Positions 16,256-25,125 are shown, counted from the stretch's first letter. The stretch is DNA of 64,000 bases from Paenibacillus sp. LHD-38 (GCF_031157315.1 NZ_JAVIFU010000016.1:62001-126000), one strand, 5' to 3'. Notes: a model not told the origin generated them from the letters alone. Made by a program: numbers and translations.

Positions 16256-16278
16256 TAGATTTCGTCCTCTCATATCGT

Positions 16279-16364
16279 AATATTGCTCTATACAATAATC
16301 GTAAAACGAAACAGCAGTCCGTGACTAGCACAATTTATTGCGATAGTATGTAAAATATTGCTCT
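16279..16364 (-). promoter_or_regulatory. Direct repeats upstream of the GH27 gene
   Basis: On the minus strand AGAGCAATATT occurs at 16354-16364 and again at 16279-16289, 75 bases apart, in the gap between the AraC gene and the GH27 gene. Direct repeats are typical of AraC-family sites. Whether the adjacent regulator binds them is inferred. Confidence 0.4.
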
Positions 16365-17267
16365 CTAATCAAACTGCAGTCGATCGATGGAAGGAAGCTC
16401 TTTCGCTAAGCGGAAATCAGCTGGTGGAAACCCGACTCGGCTGCGAAATACTTTGCTGAAGTAGCTGCCGCTTGCGTAGCCAACGGCGTATGCGATCTCC
16501 TCGACAGACAGGCTGCTGCTTCGGAGCAGCTGAACCGCCTTCTCGATTCGGAGCTTCGTGACATAATCCATCGGGGAGATGCCTGTTGTCTTAGTGAACA
16601 TTCGCGTAAAATAATACTTAGACAGCCCGGCGGCGGAAGCAACATCATCCAGGCTTTGCAATCGATGAAATTCCGCCTCCATATAGGCGGCCGCCTGCTT
16701 GATTTGCTGCGGCCAATTCGCTTTTTCTTGCTGCTGAAGGGTACTCGATTGGAGAAGTTCCATCATCAAACGGTAAATATGCGCCGATGCTTGAAAGCTG
16801 TTCTGTATGCGGTTGCTCCTAGCTTCCGTATATAAACCCTTTAGGGTGTGGACGACTGCGCTTGAGGGCTCAAAGCTCGGCGTGACACCAACGGCTTGGA
16901 TCAACTCTGCCCAAAGCTTTTGCAAATGCTGCTGACGAAATAATACGAAATAAAACGACCAGTGGTCGCTTGAACGGGGCAAGCAATAGTGATGGTCTCC
17001 GGGGATTTCGGCCAAAAAGGCGGTTCCGGCATGGATCTCGTATGTTTCTCCGCCAAGCCTGAATTGTCCAAATCCCGAAACGGCATATTGGAACAAATAG
17101 AGCGGCCCGTCAATTCGTTTCATACCGTCCCAATAGTAATCGGACTCCCTCACTTCTTGATAGCCCGTAGCAAACAGCTGATAGATCGGGAGCGCGGGCG
17201 AATCCTGAAAACGGTAGCCGTATACGCCATATGGCTGCTGGATAACCAAGCGATTAAGCACCTCCAA
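16365..17267 (-). CDS. AraC family transcriptional regulator
   Basis: A 300-residue regulator with an N-terminal cupin-type sensing domain (about 20-150, with FRLGGETYEIHAGTAF) and a C-terminal double helix-turn-helix (about 190-285). The first helix pair is SLDDVASAAGLSKYYFTRMF; the second carries the signature SVEEIAYAVGYASGSYFSKV. Its place just upstream of an alpha-galactosidase on the same strand suggests that it activates that gene in response to a sugar. The last residues overlap the first of the two direct repeats. Confidence 0.9.
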   Translation of the reverse strand: MEVLNRLVIQQPYGVYGYRFQDSPALPIYQLFATGYQEVRESDYYWDGMKRIDGPLYLFQYAVSGFGQFRLGGETYEIHAGTAFLAEIPGDHHYCLPRSSDHWSFYFVLFRQQHLQKLWAELIQAVGVTPSFEPSSAVVHTLKGLYTEARSNRIQNSFQASAHIYRLMMELLQSSTLQQQEKANWPQQIKQAAAYMEAEFHRLQSLDDVASAAGLSKYYFTRMFTKTTGISPMDYVTKLRIEKAVQLLRSSSLSVEEIAYAVGYASGSYFSKVFRSRVGFPPADFRLAKELPSIDRLQFD

Positions 17268-17309
17268 TAAAGCAGGATGGAATAGGGTGAATTTATAATA
17301 AGGAAGGGG

Positions 17310-17675
17310 ATGATAGCAATACCTCTGCTAAACGTTTTTATATATGGTTCTCTATTACCCGATCAAAGCAATCATTCCGTCGTTTCAACCTATGTAAAAT
17401 CATATAAGCCAGGACAAATATCCGGCAGGATCGTGGACTGCGGCGCCTATCCGGCAGCCGTGCGGGACGAAATCGCATTCGGTCGCAATAGTATTATACG
17501 CGGTCAATGGATCACCGTCGATAGAAAGGGACTTGCCGCGATGGACAGGCTTGAAGAATTTTACGGAGTAGAAGAACAAAATGATTATGAGCGGATTTGG
17601 GTTTGTGACGCCGCCGACCGAATGGTCACCGGCTGGACTTACATATGGGAATCGGCCAGGGCTGTCCAAACATAG
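17310..17675 (+). CDS. Gamma-glutamylcyclotransferase-like protein, probably frameshifted near its end
   Basis: A 121-residue protein of the GGCT/AIG2-like fold, which releases pyroglutamate from gamma-glutamyl amines or related compounds. The substrate loop is VFIYGSLLPDQSNH at residues 9-22, and the acidic catalytic region is DRLEEFYG. The frame stops at 17675, but the next frame continues CPNIDEDYWPDYFGRK to a stop at 17726-17728, which looks like the true C-terminus. A lost G in the GGG at about 17659 would explain it. The ATG lies very close to AAGGAAGGGG, so the exact start is uncertain. Confidence 0.7.
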   Translation: MIAIPLLNVFIYGSLLPDQSNHSVVSTYVKSYKPGQISGRIVDCGAYPAAVRDEIAFGRNSIIRGQWITVDRKGLAAMDRLEEFYGVEEQNDYERIWVCDAADRMVTGWTYIWESARAVQT

Positions 17676-17725
17676 ACGAAGATTATTGGCCGGATTATTT
17701 CGGGCGCAAAGCAGAGCATGGCAAA

Positions 17726-17781
17726 TAAATAAAGGCATAAGACCTGTGCTGTGCAAGCGCAGGGACCATGCCTCTATTTAT
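17726..17781. terminator. Bidirectional stem-loop between convergent genes
   Basis: AAATAAAGGCAT near 17726-17737 pairs with ATGCCTCTATTT with one mismatch, enclosing CCTGTGC/GCGCAGG. It separates the cyclotransferase gene from the small minus-strand gene. Confidence 0.5.
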
Positions 17782-17796
17782 GATGCAACAGCAAAT

Positions 17797-17949
17797 CTAC
17801 TTGCGCTCAACTTCGTGATCTGCCTCATAAGCGATGAGAGCTACATCCGTACCGTAGGTTTCAGTCAATTGCTGCTCCAGCTTGCGAATGGCATCCAGCG
17901 CGTCACCTTGCCCGCCAAGCTCGGCAATCCGATAATCCTTGTATATCAC
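17797..17949 (-). CDS. Small protein of about 50 residues, unknown
   Basis: A short frame on the minus strand encodes IYKDYRIAELGGQGD followed by ALDAIRKLEQQLTETYG and TDVALIAYEADHEVERK. The amphipathic helix and even codon use argue that it is real. A GTG at 17947-17949 lies ten bases after AAAGGA; a second GTG at 17956-17958 is too close to that site. No family is recognised. It is divergent from the CopD-like gene. Confidence 0.55.
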   Translation of the reverse strand: MIYKDYRIAELGGQGDALDAIRKLEQQLTETYGTDVALIAYEADHEVERK

Positions 17950-18120
17950 AGGGTTCACATCCTTTGGGTTTTAGATTTAATTGTAGAATGAACCATAATT
18001 CATTCCTCTATACGCATGATCCGGAAAGAAGCGGATTTCGCAGCTTGAATTACGACAATTGTTCTTTTGACAACGGTCTAGTACACTAAAGCAGAATGAC
18101 ATAAGAGGAAGTGACATCAG

Positions 18121-19530
18121 TTGAGTACTATACAAACTTTCATGGAAAAACGACCCTCCGCTAGGCGGAAAAATAATCTGGTAATCAGCATGTTAGCTCT
18201 TCTGCTTTTGGTTATTGGTTCGCTTTTGCTAACGTCGCAGCACGCTTTCGCGGAATCGCTGATTAGCATGGATGCACCATCCTTCGACCCGCATGAGCAG
18301 GTAGGCCATCAGCATTCCACCGATGCGCATGCCGAAGAAGGCATTACCGTTCAACAGGCATTATTTTTTACAGTTAGGGCGATTTATTATTTCGCGTTTA
18401 TGCTTGCTGCCGGCATGATGCTTTGGTCGATTGCGATTCCGGAGGATTCGAATAACGTACAGCGAAAGCTTGTCAATAAATGGGAGGTCTATTCGTTAAG
18501 AGGGCTGCTGCTTGCCGTTCTTCTTTTCGTATTCGTCCACATCAGCCAGCTATTAAAAGGGTATGAGGACAGCAGTCCGAATGAGTGGCTCCGCATCTTG
18601 ACAGAAACCGCAACCGGACAATCCTGGCTGGCCCTCATCGTGCTGTCGCTGCTGGGTTTTACTCTGCTGCGTCTGCCTAATTCTTTCAAGATGATATGGG
18701 CATTGCTGCTTGCAGCGGCAGAAAGCTTCAACGGTCATGTCAATGCCCTTCCGAGCAATACGCTTGCCATCGTGCTCGACTTTATTCATCTCGTGTGCTC
18801 TGCTCTATGGGCAGGCGGATTGCTCCTGCTTTTGATGTTCTGGCGGGCAGACCGCAAGGAGGCAGGGAGATTTGCAGAGCGGTTTATGAGAGCCGCATGG
18901 CTGAGCATTCTCCTGCTGACGGCTAGCGGTACCTTAATGGCGGCGCTGCTGCTGCCCTCATGGCGGTATTTATTTTATACGGGCTGGGGCGCCATGCTAT
19001 TGGCGAAGGCCGCCTTGGTGCTGCTGATTGCATGCGCAGGCTTCCTGCTGCGTATGCGAGTCAAGCAGCAAAAACTGCCCAGCGGCAAGCTGCTGAAATG
19101 GGACGGGCTGATGATGGCTGCAGTGCTGGTCTTGGTGAGTATCTTCACTTATGTGAGTCCTATTCCTGACTCGGAGCCGTTCTCCTACCATAAAATGGGC
19201 GAAAAGCTGCATTATACGATGAAAATTACGCCAAACGGACCGGGACCTAATCGGATTACGTTGAAGATTTGGCTGCCGGAACAGCTTGGCGCGCCGGCTT
19301 CCGTACGGCTTCTGCTTCGGTCTGTTGACCATCCAAAAGATAAACCGATCGAAGCCCCTCTTCAAAGCGACAGCGACGAAGGGGATTTAGCCTTCCCTGG
19401 CTTTACCGAAACGGATTATGAATCAAGCAGGGTTGATCTGCCAACGCGGGGCGCATGGGAGGCGGAGCTGTTTATAAAGGACAAGTCCGGAGCGGAAACC
19501 CGGCAGCTGATCGAATTCCGCAATGATTAA
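18121..19530 (+). CDS. CopD-domain membrane protein
   Basis: A 469-residue membrane protein. After an N-terminal hydrophobic segment or signal (about 22-44) comes a His-rich outer loop (HEQVGHQHSTDAHAEE), then about eight membrane helices with the CopD core (HLVCSALWAGGLLLLLMF), and an extracytoplasmic C-terminal domain of about 110 residues like those fused to copper-handling proteins. CopD proteins are linked to copper uptake or resistance. The TTG start follows GAGGAAGTG; an ATG at 18142 lacks a site. The histidine kinase gene begins 22 bases downstream, so the three genes form an operon. Confidence 0.82.
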   Translation: MSTIQTFMEKRPSARRKNNLVISMLALLLLVIGSLLLTSQHAFAESLISMDAPSFDPHEQVGHQHSTDAHAEEGITVQQALFFTVRAIYYFAFMLAAGMMLWSIAIPEDSNNVQRKLVNKWEVYSLRGLLLAVLLFVFVHISQLLKGYEDSSPNEWLRILTETATGQSWLALIVLSLLGFTLLRLPNSFKMIWALLLAAAESFNGHVNALPSNTLAIVLDFIHLVCSALWAGGLLLLLMFWRADRKEAGRFAERFMRAAWLSILLLTASGTLMAALLLPSWRYLFYTGWGAMLLAKAALVLLIACAGFLLRMRVKQQKLPSGKLLKWDGLMMAAVLVLVSIFTYVSPIPDSEPFSYHKMGEKLHYTMKITPNGPGPNRITLKIWLPEQLGAPASVRLLLRSVDHPKDKPIEAPLQSDSDEGDLAFPGFTETDYESSRVDLPTRGAWEAELFIKDKSGAETRQLIEFRND

Positions 19531-19552
19531 TGAAAGTGAAGGAGGAACGAGC

Positions 19553-20410
19553 ATGTCGTATAAATGGCTAAAATGGCTGATTCTGTGGATTCCGACCGTT
19601 GCGATCGGTTTGTGGGAATATTTGCGCCATAGCTTGCTTCTTCCTTTCGTTTCAATGGATCTCGGAAATATACTAGCTCCGGTATTTGTCTTCATCATTA
19701 CGCTCACGCTGCTGCGGGCATTATTCGCAAAGCTCGAAAACATGCAGGAAACGCTGCAGCGCGAACGGATCGTAAAGGCTGCCTTTGAGGAGCGCGAGCA
19801 GCTTGCGCGTGAGCTTCATGACGGGATATCGCAGTCGCTCTTCATGCTGTCGGTCAAGCTGGATAAGCTGGAGCGGGCAAAAACGGTGACCGATGCACAG
19901 CAAACGACAGACCAAATTAGAAGGACGGTCAGGCATGTCTATGATGATGTCCGGCAGTCGATTGCCAATTTACATGATGCGCCGTTTCCCGCGGATCTGT
20001 CGTGGATGCAAAGCATTCATCATTTAACGGAGGAAATGGAGCAAACCTGCGGTATTCGCACCAAGGTCGAATGGAATGTGCAGGATGGCTTGTTCTCGCA
20101 TAAACAGAAGGTCGAGCTGCTTGCCATTATGCGAGAAGCGCTGATGAACGTTCAGAAGCATGCAAAAGCAGAGCATATCCTCATTCGGTGTGGAAGCGAG
20201 CTCAATCCCGATTTAAAGCAAAGCTTTTTCCGCTGCTTTATCTCCGATGACGGAATCGGCGCAGCTCAGGAGAGGCTTTATGAGAAAGGGAAATACGGCG
20301 TGAAAATGATGCAGGACCGAGCGGAGGCACTGGGCTGGAGCGTTACGGTGCAGGAAAGAAAGCCCAAAGGCACGACGGTAGAAATTAGCGGCAGGAGCGG
20401 GTCAGAGTGA
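19553..20410 (+). CDS. Sensor histidine kinase, NarL/LiaS type
   Basis: A 285-residue kinase with two membrane segments (about 7-22 and 38-56) and almost no external sensor, then a HisKA_3 dimerisation domain with the phosphoacceptor His89 in RELHDGISQSLF, and an HATPase domain (SDDGIGAA, GKYGVKMMQDRAEALGW). The small sensor suggests detection within the membrane or through a partner, such as the CopD-like protein upstream. The ATG at 19553 follows AAGGAGG. It overlaps the response regulator gene by four bases. Confidence 0.9.
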   Translation: MSYKWLKWLILWIPTVAIGLWEYLRHSLLLPFVSMDLGNILAPVFVFIITLTLLRALFAKLENMQETLQRERIVKAAFEEREQLARELHDGISQSLFMLSVKLDKLERAKTVTDAQQTTDQIRRTVRHVYDDVRQSIANLHDAPFPADLSWMQSIHHLTEEMEQTCGIRTKVEWNVQDGLFSHKQKVELLAIMREALMNVQKHAKAEHILIRCGSELNPDLKQSFFRCFISDDGIGAAQERLYEKGKYGVKMMQDRAEALGWSVTVQERKPKGTTVEISGRSGSE

Positions 20411-21108
20411 GTGAAAAAGCAGTTCAGGTACGTGTTTTTTTGGTTGATGACCATCCCCATGGACGGGAAGGGATGCGCGATATCGTGATGGGCGACGACT
20501 CCTTCGCCGTCATTGGAGAGGCGGCAAGCGGCGAGGAAGCGATAGCCGTTATGAAAGAGATGAAGCCGGATTTGGTGCTCATGGATATCAACATGCCTGG
20601 CATGGGCGGCTTAGAGGCGACGCAGCAGCTAAAGCTTCTTATGCCTTCTTTGAAGATAGTAATGGTTACGGTATCGGATGACATCACGAATTTGTTCGAG
20701 GCGATTAAGCGCGGGGCGCAGGGTTATCTTCTTAAAAACCTGGCCCCATCCGCATGGATCGAATATTTGCGGGCCATTTCCCTGGATGAAGCGCCAATGT
20801 CGAAGGAGCTTGCTTTTCGGCTGCTTCAAGAATTTTCGGCGAGTAAGCCAAAGGAAACAAAGCGGACAGTGAGCAAGGCGCAGTCGTTGAATAAGGATGC
20901 GGCGATTATGACCACTCCGCTTACAGAACGGGAGAAGGAGGTGCTCGAGCGAGTGGCGACCGGCGCTTCAAACCGCGAGATTGCAGGCGAGCTAAGATTG
21001 TCAGAGCATACCGTCAAAAACCATCTCAAAAACATATTGCAAAAGCTTCATCTTGACAATCGGGTCCAACTGACAAGATATGCCTTCGAACAGGGTATGG
21101 TCGAATAG
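20407..21108 (+). CDS. Response regulator, NarL/FixJ family
   Basis: A 233-residue regulator. The receiver domain has acidic residues in VDDHPHGREG, the phosphorylation site Asp60 in LVLMDINMPGMGG and the conserved lysine in GYLLKNLAPSA. A linker of about 40 residues leads to a LuxR-type helix-turn-helix (LTEREKEVLERVATGASNRE, then LSEHTVKNHLKNILQKL). The GTG start overlaps the kinase stop codon, so the two proteins are made together. Targets are unknown; the CopD-like gene upstream is a candidate. Confidence 0.93.
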   Translation: MSEKAVQVRVFLVDDHPHGREGMRDIVMGDDSFAVIGEAASGEEAIAVMKEMKPDLVLMDINMPGMGGLEATQQLKLLMPSLKIVMVTVSDDITNLFEAIKRGAQGYLLKNLAPSAWIEYLRAISLDEAPMSKELAFRLLQEFSASKPKETKRTVSKAQSLNKDAAIMTTPLTEREKEVLERVATGASNREIAGELRLSEHTVKNHLKNILQKLHLDNRVQLTRYAFEQGMVE

Positions 21109-21244
21109 TGCGGAATCATGTCGACGGAGGCATGAAATCATTTCGACAGCATTAGCAGGATTCCCGCAAGTTTCGGAGAACTACTAGATTCGTGTCGTAT
21201 AGCCTTAAGAGCGGATAGGTCAGCTTCAAATTGGGGGGTAGTGA

Positions 21245-21726
21245 ATGTCGCAGCTCAGCTTTCTGCCAACGACGATGCCCTCTGCGAATGAGCCGTTTGA
21301 CGTGTGCGCGATCTTGAAGTCGGCCAAGGAGGTCGGCTGCGATTTTTTTAACTTTTTCAAAATCAACGACGATCATCTCTTCTTTACGCTCGGAGACGTA
21401 TCCGACAAAGGAATTCCGGTGGCGCTATTCATGGCGATGACGCCCTCGCTTATCAAAGGGAAAATGAATTCGAATCTATCGCCGGGTGAGCTGGTTTAAG
21501 GTGAAATGAAAATAGATAGCCTATTGCGCGCAATTGGTGCCCGTCCAGAGGATCAGCGTAAGCTGCTAATGATGGCAAGCTTGGCGATGTAAAGGTGCTG
21601 AAGCTGTTAGGCGATAACGTCTCCAGACTCATCCGCCTATATCCGGAGATCGGGATCGGCTTGCTGCGCGCTTCGTTTGCCCGCATTCGGCTGCTTGAGG
21701 AAATGATGATGCGAATTGACTCCTAA
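21245..21726 (+). pseudogene. Remnant of a SpoIIE/RsbU-type phosphatase gene
   Basis: An 84-codon frame (21245-21499) starts normally after GGGGGG and encodes the first part of a PP2C-type SpoIIE domain: AKEVGCDFFNFFKINDDH and LGDVSDKGIPVALFMAMT, with the first metal-binding aspartate. It stops at GELV. About 100 bases later, 21577-21723, another frame encodes GDVKVLKLLGDNVSRLIRLY and PEIGIGLLRASFARIRLLEE, which resembles the end of a cyclic-nucleotide-binding-like domain. The two pieces suggest one gene with an internal deletion, a decay product. It lies behind the two-component genes. Confidence 0.6.
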
Positions 21727-21749
21727 GGAAAATCAGTCGAATCGAAAAT

Positions 21750-21776
21750 AAGAGCGCCCACTGGGCGCTCTTTCTT
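21750..21776. terminator. Bidirectional terminator
   Basis: AAGAGCGCCC (21750-21759) pairs perfectly with GGGCGCTCTT (21763-21772), followed by TCTT. It lies between the pseudogene and the convergent ThuA gene. Confidence 0.8.
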
Positions 21777-21794
21777 ATTATATTAACCTCGATT

Positions 21795-22562
21795 TTAGTT
21801 ACTGTGTATTTTCTCCAGGGCTGCTGCATTTCCGAATACGGGAGATGCGCCATGAGGGGATGCCGCCCATCGAACCGCATTCGCGACGACGTGTATGATT
21901 TCTTTATTATAAAAAGTAGGATGCGTTTCATGGCCAGGCTGGAAATAAAAGATTTTTCCTTGCCTGCGGTAGAAAGTGCATCCGCTCCGGAATACTTCAC
22001 CGCCTTGAAACCAGCCGATGAAAATGAGCTCATCCGGTGCCGGAATATCAAAAAATTCGCCGTACATTTCCTCTTCTTGCAGCTCGATATATTCGCCAAG
22101 CCCTGCAGTGATCGGATGCGCAGGATTAACAACCCATAAGCGCTCTCTCTCCTTTGCCTCCCGCCATTTAAGCTGGCAGGTCGTTCCCATCAGTTTACCA
22201 AACAGCTTGGAGAAATGAGCCGAATGCAGCACAATAAGTCCCATTCCGCCTAATACCTTATGATAAACTCGTTCGACGACCTCATCACTAACCTGCTCAT
22301 GAGCGTGGTGTCCCCACCAAATTAAGACATCTGTATGGTTTAATACTTCTGGCGTTAGGCCATGCTCCGGCTGTTCTAATACAGCCGTATGAATATAAAA
22401 GCCGTAAGGCGCTAATCCATCGGCAATCGCGGAGTGAATGCCTTTCGGGTATACGGCGGCAACCTCCGGATGTTCCCTTTCCGCAATATATTCATTCCAG
22501 ACTGTCACGCGAATGGCCCTTTTCTCCTGGTACGCTTTCCCGCCGATCAACGCTTTGATCAT
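21795..22562 (-). CDS. ThuA domain protein (trehalose utilisation family)
   Basis: A 255-residue protein of the ThuA-like family, with a class I amidotransferase-like fold. Recognisable blocks are [49 protein letters not shown] and [14 protein letters not shown]. In rhizobia ThuA takes part in trehalose oxidation; in Firmicutes the family often lies with sugar dehydrogenases. The ATG follows AAGGAG. The next gene is a truncated oxidoreductase on the other strand, with no sugar operon visible here, so the substrate is open. Confidence 0.87.
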   Translation of the reverse strand: MIKALIGGKAYQEKRAIRVTVWNEYIAEREHPEVAAVYPKGIHSAIADGLAPYGFYIHTAVLEQPEHGLTPEVLNHTDVLIWWGHHAHEQVSDEVVERVYHKVLGGMGLIVLHSAHFSKLFGKLMGTTCQLKWREAKERERLWVVNPAHPITAGLGEYIELQEEEMYGEFFDIPAPDELIFIGWFQGGEVFRSGCTFYRRQGKIFYFQPGHETHPTFYNKEIIHVVANAVRWAASPHGASPVFGNAAALEKIHSN

Positions 22563-22725
22563 TAGCCATACTCCTTACTGCAATCCGTGTTTCTACTATA
22601 ATATGTCTCTCGCCTAAAAGGGTGAATATCGATAAGCGAAGCGGAACCCCTGTCATGAGACGGGTACACCGATACATAATATAGGGAAACCTAATATAAA
22701 AGGAAGTAGATGCTTTTCGCTGAAT

Positions 22726-23559
22726 ATGGCTTCCTTTGACTTAGCGGTGAATGCCAACGCTACGCGTATCGTGACACAGGAAGGAAAAGTTGTCGGCGTT
22801 GAAGTCAGCAATCCGCTCAAACAAGCCTTTTTTATAAGGGCTAAATCCGTCATCGTCGCGACTAGCACGCTTCAAGCGCCTAGATTGCTTCTGCATTCCG
22901 GTATTCCCGGGCGGGCGATCGGCCATTACCTAGCCAACCATTCCTTCGTCGTAACGTATGGGCTCATTCGGACATCTGCAATTCCAGAAGTATTAGGAAC
23001 GCTTGCGATCTTGGTTCCATCGACAGCTAAACGTCCTTATCAGGTACAAATTCAAGGTCCTGGCCCATACTATTGGTATCACGATACCGCGAAAGAGCTG
23101 CAGGAGGAATGGGGGCTGAATTTTTGTGGCGGGTTTGGTACCGTTGAATCCAGATTCGAAAATAAAGTTTACCTCGATCCTGCCCGGCGTGATGATTATG
23201 GCGTGCCTCATATCGGGGTAAGCTTTGCCTACAGCACCAAGGACCACGCTATCATCGAGCAAATAAAAGCCGATATCCCTCGGATTGCTCAGGCCGCCGG
23301 CATACAGTTAACTGGCTCGAGCGGCCAGCCCGACCTTAGCTTACTCGCTCCGGGTGCCGATTTCCAAGAATCCGGAACATGCCGAATGGGAAATGACCCC
23401 CTCACCTCAACGACTAATCGATATGGCCAGATTCACGGCATATCCGGCCTTTATGTTGCAGGAAACAGCGTATTGCCTCATATTGGAGCCGCTAATCCAT
23501 CCCTCACTGCTGCTGCGATGGCCATTCGTACGGTAGATTACATTGTCCAAAACATGTAG
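22726..23559 (+). CDS. GMC oxidoreductase, N-terminally truncated
   Basis: A 277-residue piece of a GMC-type flavoenzyme. It has the C-terminal substrate and active-site part: ESGTCRMGNDPLTS, then GLYVAGNSVLPHIGAANPSL with the conserved His and Asn, and IVATSTLQAPRLLLHSG. GMC enzymes are usually above 500 residues and start with a GxGxxG FAD-binding fold, which is absent here and not found in any frame just upstream. The ATG has only a weak ribosome site. This is most likely a gene that lost its 5' half and cannot bind FAD. Confidence 0.75.
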   Translation: MASFDLAVNANATRIVTQEGKVVGVEVSNPLKQAFFIRAKSVIVATSTLQAPRLLLHSGIPGRAIGHYLANHSFVVTYGLIRTSAIPEVLGTLAILVPSTAKRPYQVQIQGPGPYYWYHDTAKELQEEWGLNFCGGFGTVESRFENKVYLDPARRDDYGVPHIGVSFAYSTKDHAIIEQIKADIPRIAQAAGIQLTGSSGQPDLSLLAPGADFQESGTCRMGNDPLTSTTNRYGQIHGISGLYVAGNSVLPHIGAANPSLTAAAMAIRTVDYIVQNM

Positions 23560-23562
23560 CGG

Positions 23563-23591
23563 TTGCAACGCTGCATCAGATTGCATATAAT
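23563..23591 (+). promoter_or_regulatory. SigA promoter of the pheST transcript
   Basis: TTGCAA at 23563-23568 and TATAAT at 23586-23591, 17 bases apart, just past the GMC stop codon. It places the start of the T-box leader near 23598. Confidence 0.75.
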
Positions 23592-23599
23592 ATAGATTA

Positions 23600-23930
23600 T
23601 TGTGTCATATTCGCAGTAAAGCGATGATGGAGAAGAGTAAGCAGTACTTTCGTACAGGGAGAAGACGCCGTAGATTGAGAGCGTCTTTGTGAAAATAGGC
23701 TGCCGAAGATTCACTCCGGAGCAGACGCCTGAAACGTCACAGCGGCTTGCCGCGCGGCGCAAGTAGGGAGAGTCCGGTTCCCGCCGTTATGGGGCTAAGG
23801 GATTGTAATCCGCCGCCAGCAGGCAAGCGATGACCATAGATGGTTATACGCAAGGCAGGAGCGCAGTCCGAATTAGGGTGGTACCACGGTTCTTTCGTCC
23901 CTTTAGGGAGAGAGGGCCTTTTTTTGTGTA
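23600..23930 (+). promoter_or_regulatory. T-box leader, phenylalanine specific
   Basis: The leader carries the T-box signature AGGGTGGTACCACGG at 23875-23889, followed by a terminator (GTCCCTTTAGGGAGAGAGGGC-type stem and seven T) ending near 23926. Stem I begins near 23620 with GATGGAGAAGAGTA. The specifier appears to be TTC in GAAGATTCACTCC near 23706-23718, which fits phenylalanine and the pheST genes. Uncharged tRNA-Phe would pair with the specifier and stabilise the antiterminator. Confidence 0.92.
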
Positions 23931-23968
23931 AATATAAGAATTTATAAGTTTGTTAGCTTATAAAGTGC

Positions 23969-24030
23969 TTATATTTCTCCGCGAAACGATAGCTAAGCCT
24001 CCTAAGTATGGCTTTAGCCGTTTACGCTTG
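23969..24030 (+). repeat. Dispersed 60-bp repeat, copy A
   Basis: It starts TTATATTTCTCCGCGAAACG and ends AGCCGTTTACGCTTG, with a variable middle (GCTAAGCC...GGCTTTAGC, a small hairpin). Copies B and C lie at 27674-27736 and 47369-47428. This copy lies between the T-box terminator and pheS. Confidence 0.65.
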
Positions 24031-24066
24031 CATGATTTAGGGATGATGATATGGAGGCGAAGAAGA

Positions 24067-25101
24067 ATGAAGGAAAGATTGGAAGGACTGCGCGGCGAAG
24101 CGCTGCAGGAGCTTCAGCAAGTAAGCACTCCTCAGCAGCTAAATGATTTGCGTGTGAAGTATCTAGGTAAAAAAGGGGCTTTGACTGAAATTTTGCGTGG
24201 TATGGGCGGTCTAAGCGCTGAAGAGCGTCCGGTCATCGGCCAGGTTGCGAACGATGTCCGCGCAGCCATTGAGACGGTTATTGACGAGAAACAGGAGGCT
24301 TTCCAGCAAGCCGAAACGAATAACCGTCTTTTAGCGGAGACGCTAGACGTGACGCTTCCGGGCAAACAGCTGCCGACAGGCTCCGTGCATCCTCTTAACA
24401 AGGTAGCGCAGGAGATCGAGGATGTGTTTATCGGTCTGGGTTACACCATTGCGGAGGGACCAGAGGTCGAAGAGGATTACTATAACTTCGAAGCCTTGAA
24501 TTTGCCCAAAAACCACCCGGCGCGCGATATGCAGGATTCGTTCTACGTAACGGATGACATTCTGATGCGCACGCACACATCCCCGGTTCAGGTACGTACC
24601 ATGAAGGCTATGAACGGCCAAACACCGGTTAAGGTCATTTGCCCAGGCAAGGTTTACCGCCGCGATGACGACGATGCGACGCATTCTTTCCAGTTCAACC
24701 AAATCGAAGGTCTTGTTATCGGCAAAAATATCCGGATGAGCGATCTGAAAGGAACGCTGCTGCAATTCGTGCAGCAAATGTTCGGCACGCAAGCGCAAAT
24801 CAGGCTTCGTCCAAGCTTCTTCCCGTTCACGGAGCCAAGCGCGGAGGTTGACGTTACCTGCGTGCAATGCGCCGGCAAAGGCTGCCGTATGTGCAAACAT
24901 ACCGGCTGGCTCGAAATTCTCGGCTGCGGCATGGTTCATCCGCGCGTGCTTGAGATGGGCGGTTATGACCCTGAGGAAGTCAGCGGCTTCGCATTCGGCA
25001 TGGGCGTTGAGCGTATCGCCTTATTGAAATACGGCATTGACGATATTCGTCATTTCTATACGAACGATCTGCGGTTCTTAGGACAATTCGCAAGAATGTA
25101 G
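24067..25101 (+). CDS. pheS: Phenylalanine-tRNA ligase alpha subunit
   Basis: The catalytic alpha subunit of the alpha2-beta2 enzyme that charges tRNA-Phe. It has an N-terminal coiled coil (about 1-90) that holds the tRNA, then the class II core with motif 2 and motif 3 ([18 protein letters not shown]). [15 protein letters not shown] is typical, and a Cys4 cluster [12 protein letters not shown] matches Bacillus enzymes. The frame is open to 23950, but the ATG at 24067 is chosen: GGAGG lies at 24053-24057 and the resulting 344 residues match the family. It is translated with pheT under T-box control. Confidence 0.97.
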   Translation: MKERLEGLRGEALQELQQVSTPQQLNDLRVKYLGKKGALTEILRGMGGLSAEERPVIGQVANDVRAAIETVIDEKQEAFQQAETNNRLLAETLDVTLPGKQLPTGSVHPLNKVAQEIEDVFIGLGYTIAEGPEVEEDYYNFEALNLPKNHPARDMQDSFYVTDDILMRTHTSPVQVRTMKAMNGQTPVKVICPGKVYRRDDDDATHSFQFNQIEGLVIGKNIRMSDLKGTLLQFVQQMFGTQAQIRLRPSFFPFTEPSAEVDVTCVQCAGKGCRMCKHTGWLEILGCGMVHPRVLEMGGYDPEEVSGFAFGMGVERIALLKYGIDDIRHFYTNDLRFLGQFARM

Positions 25102-25125
25102 CAATGAGAGAAGGGAAGAAGAGAG

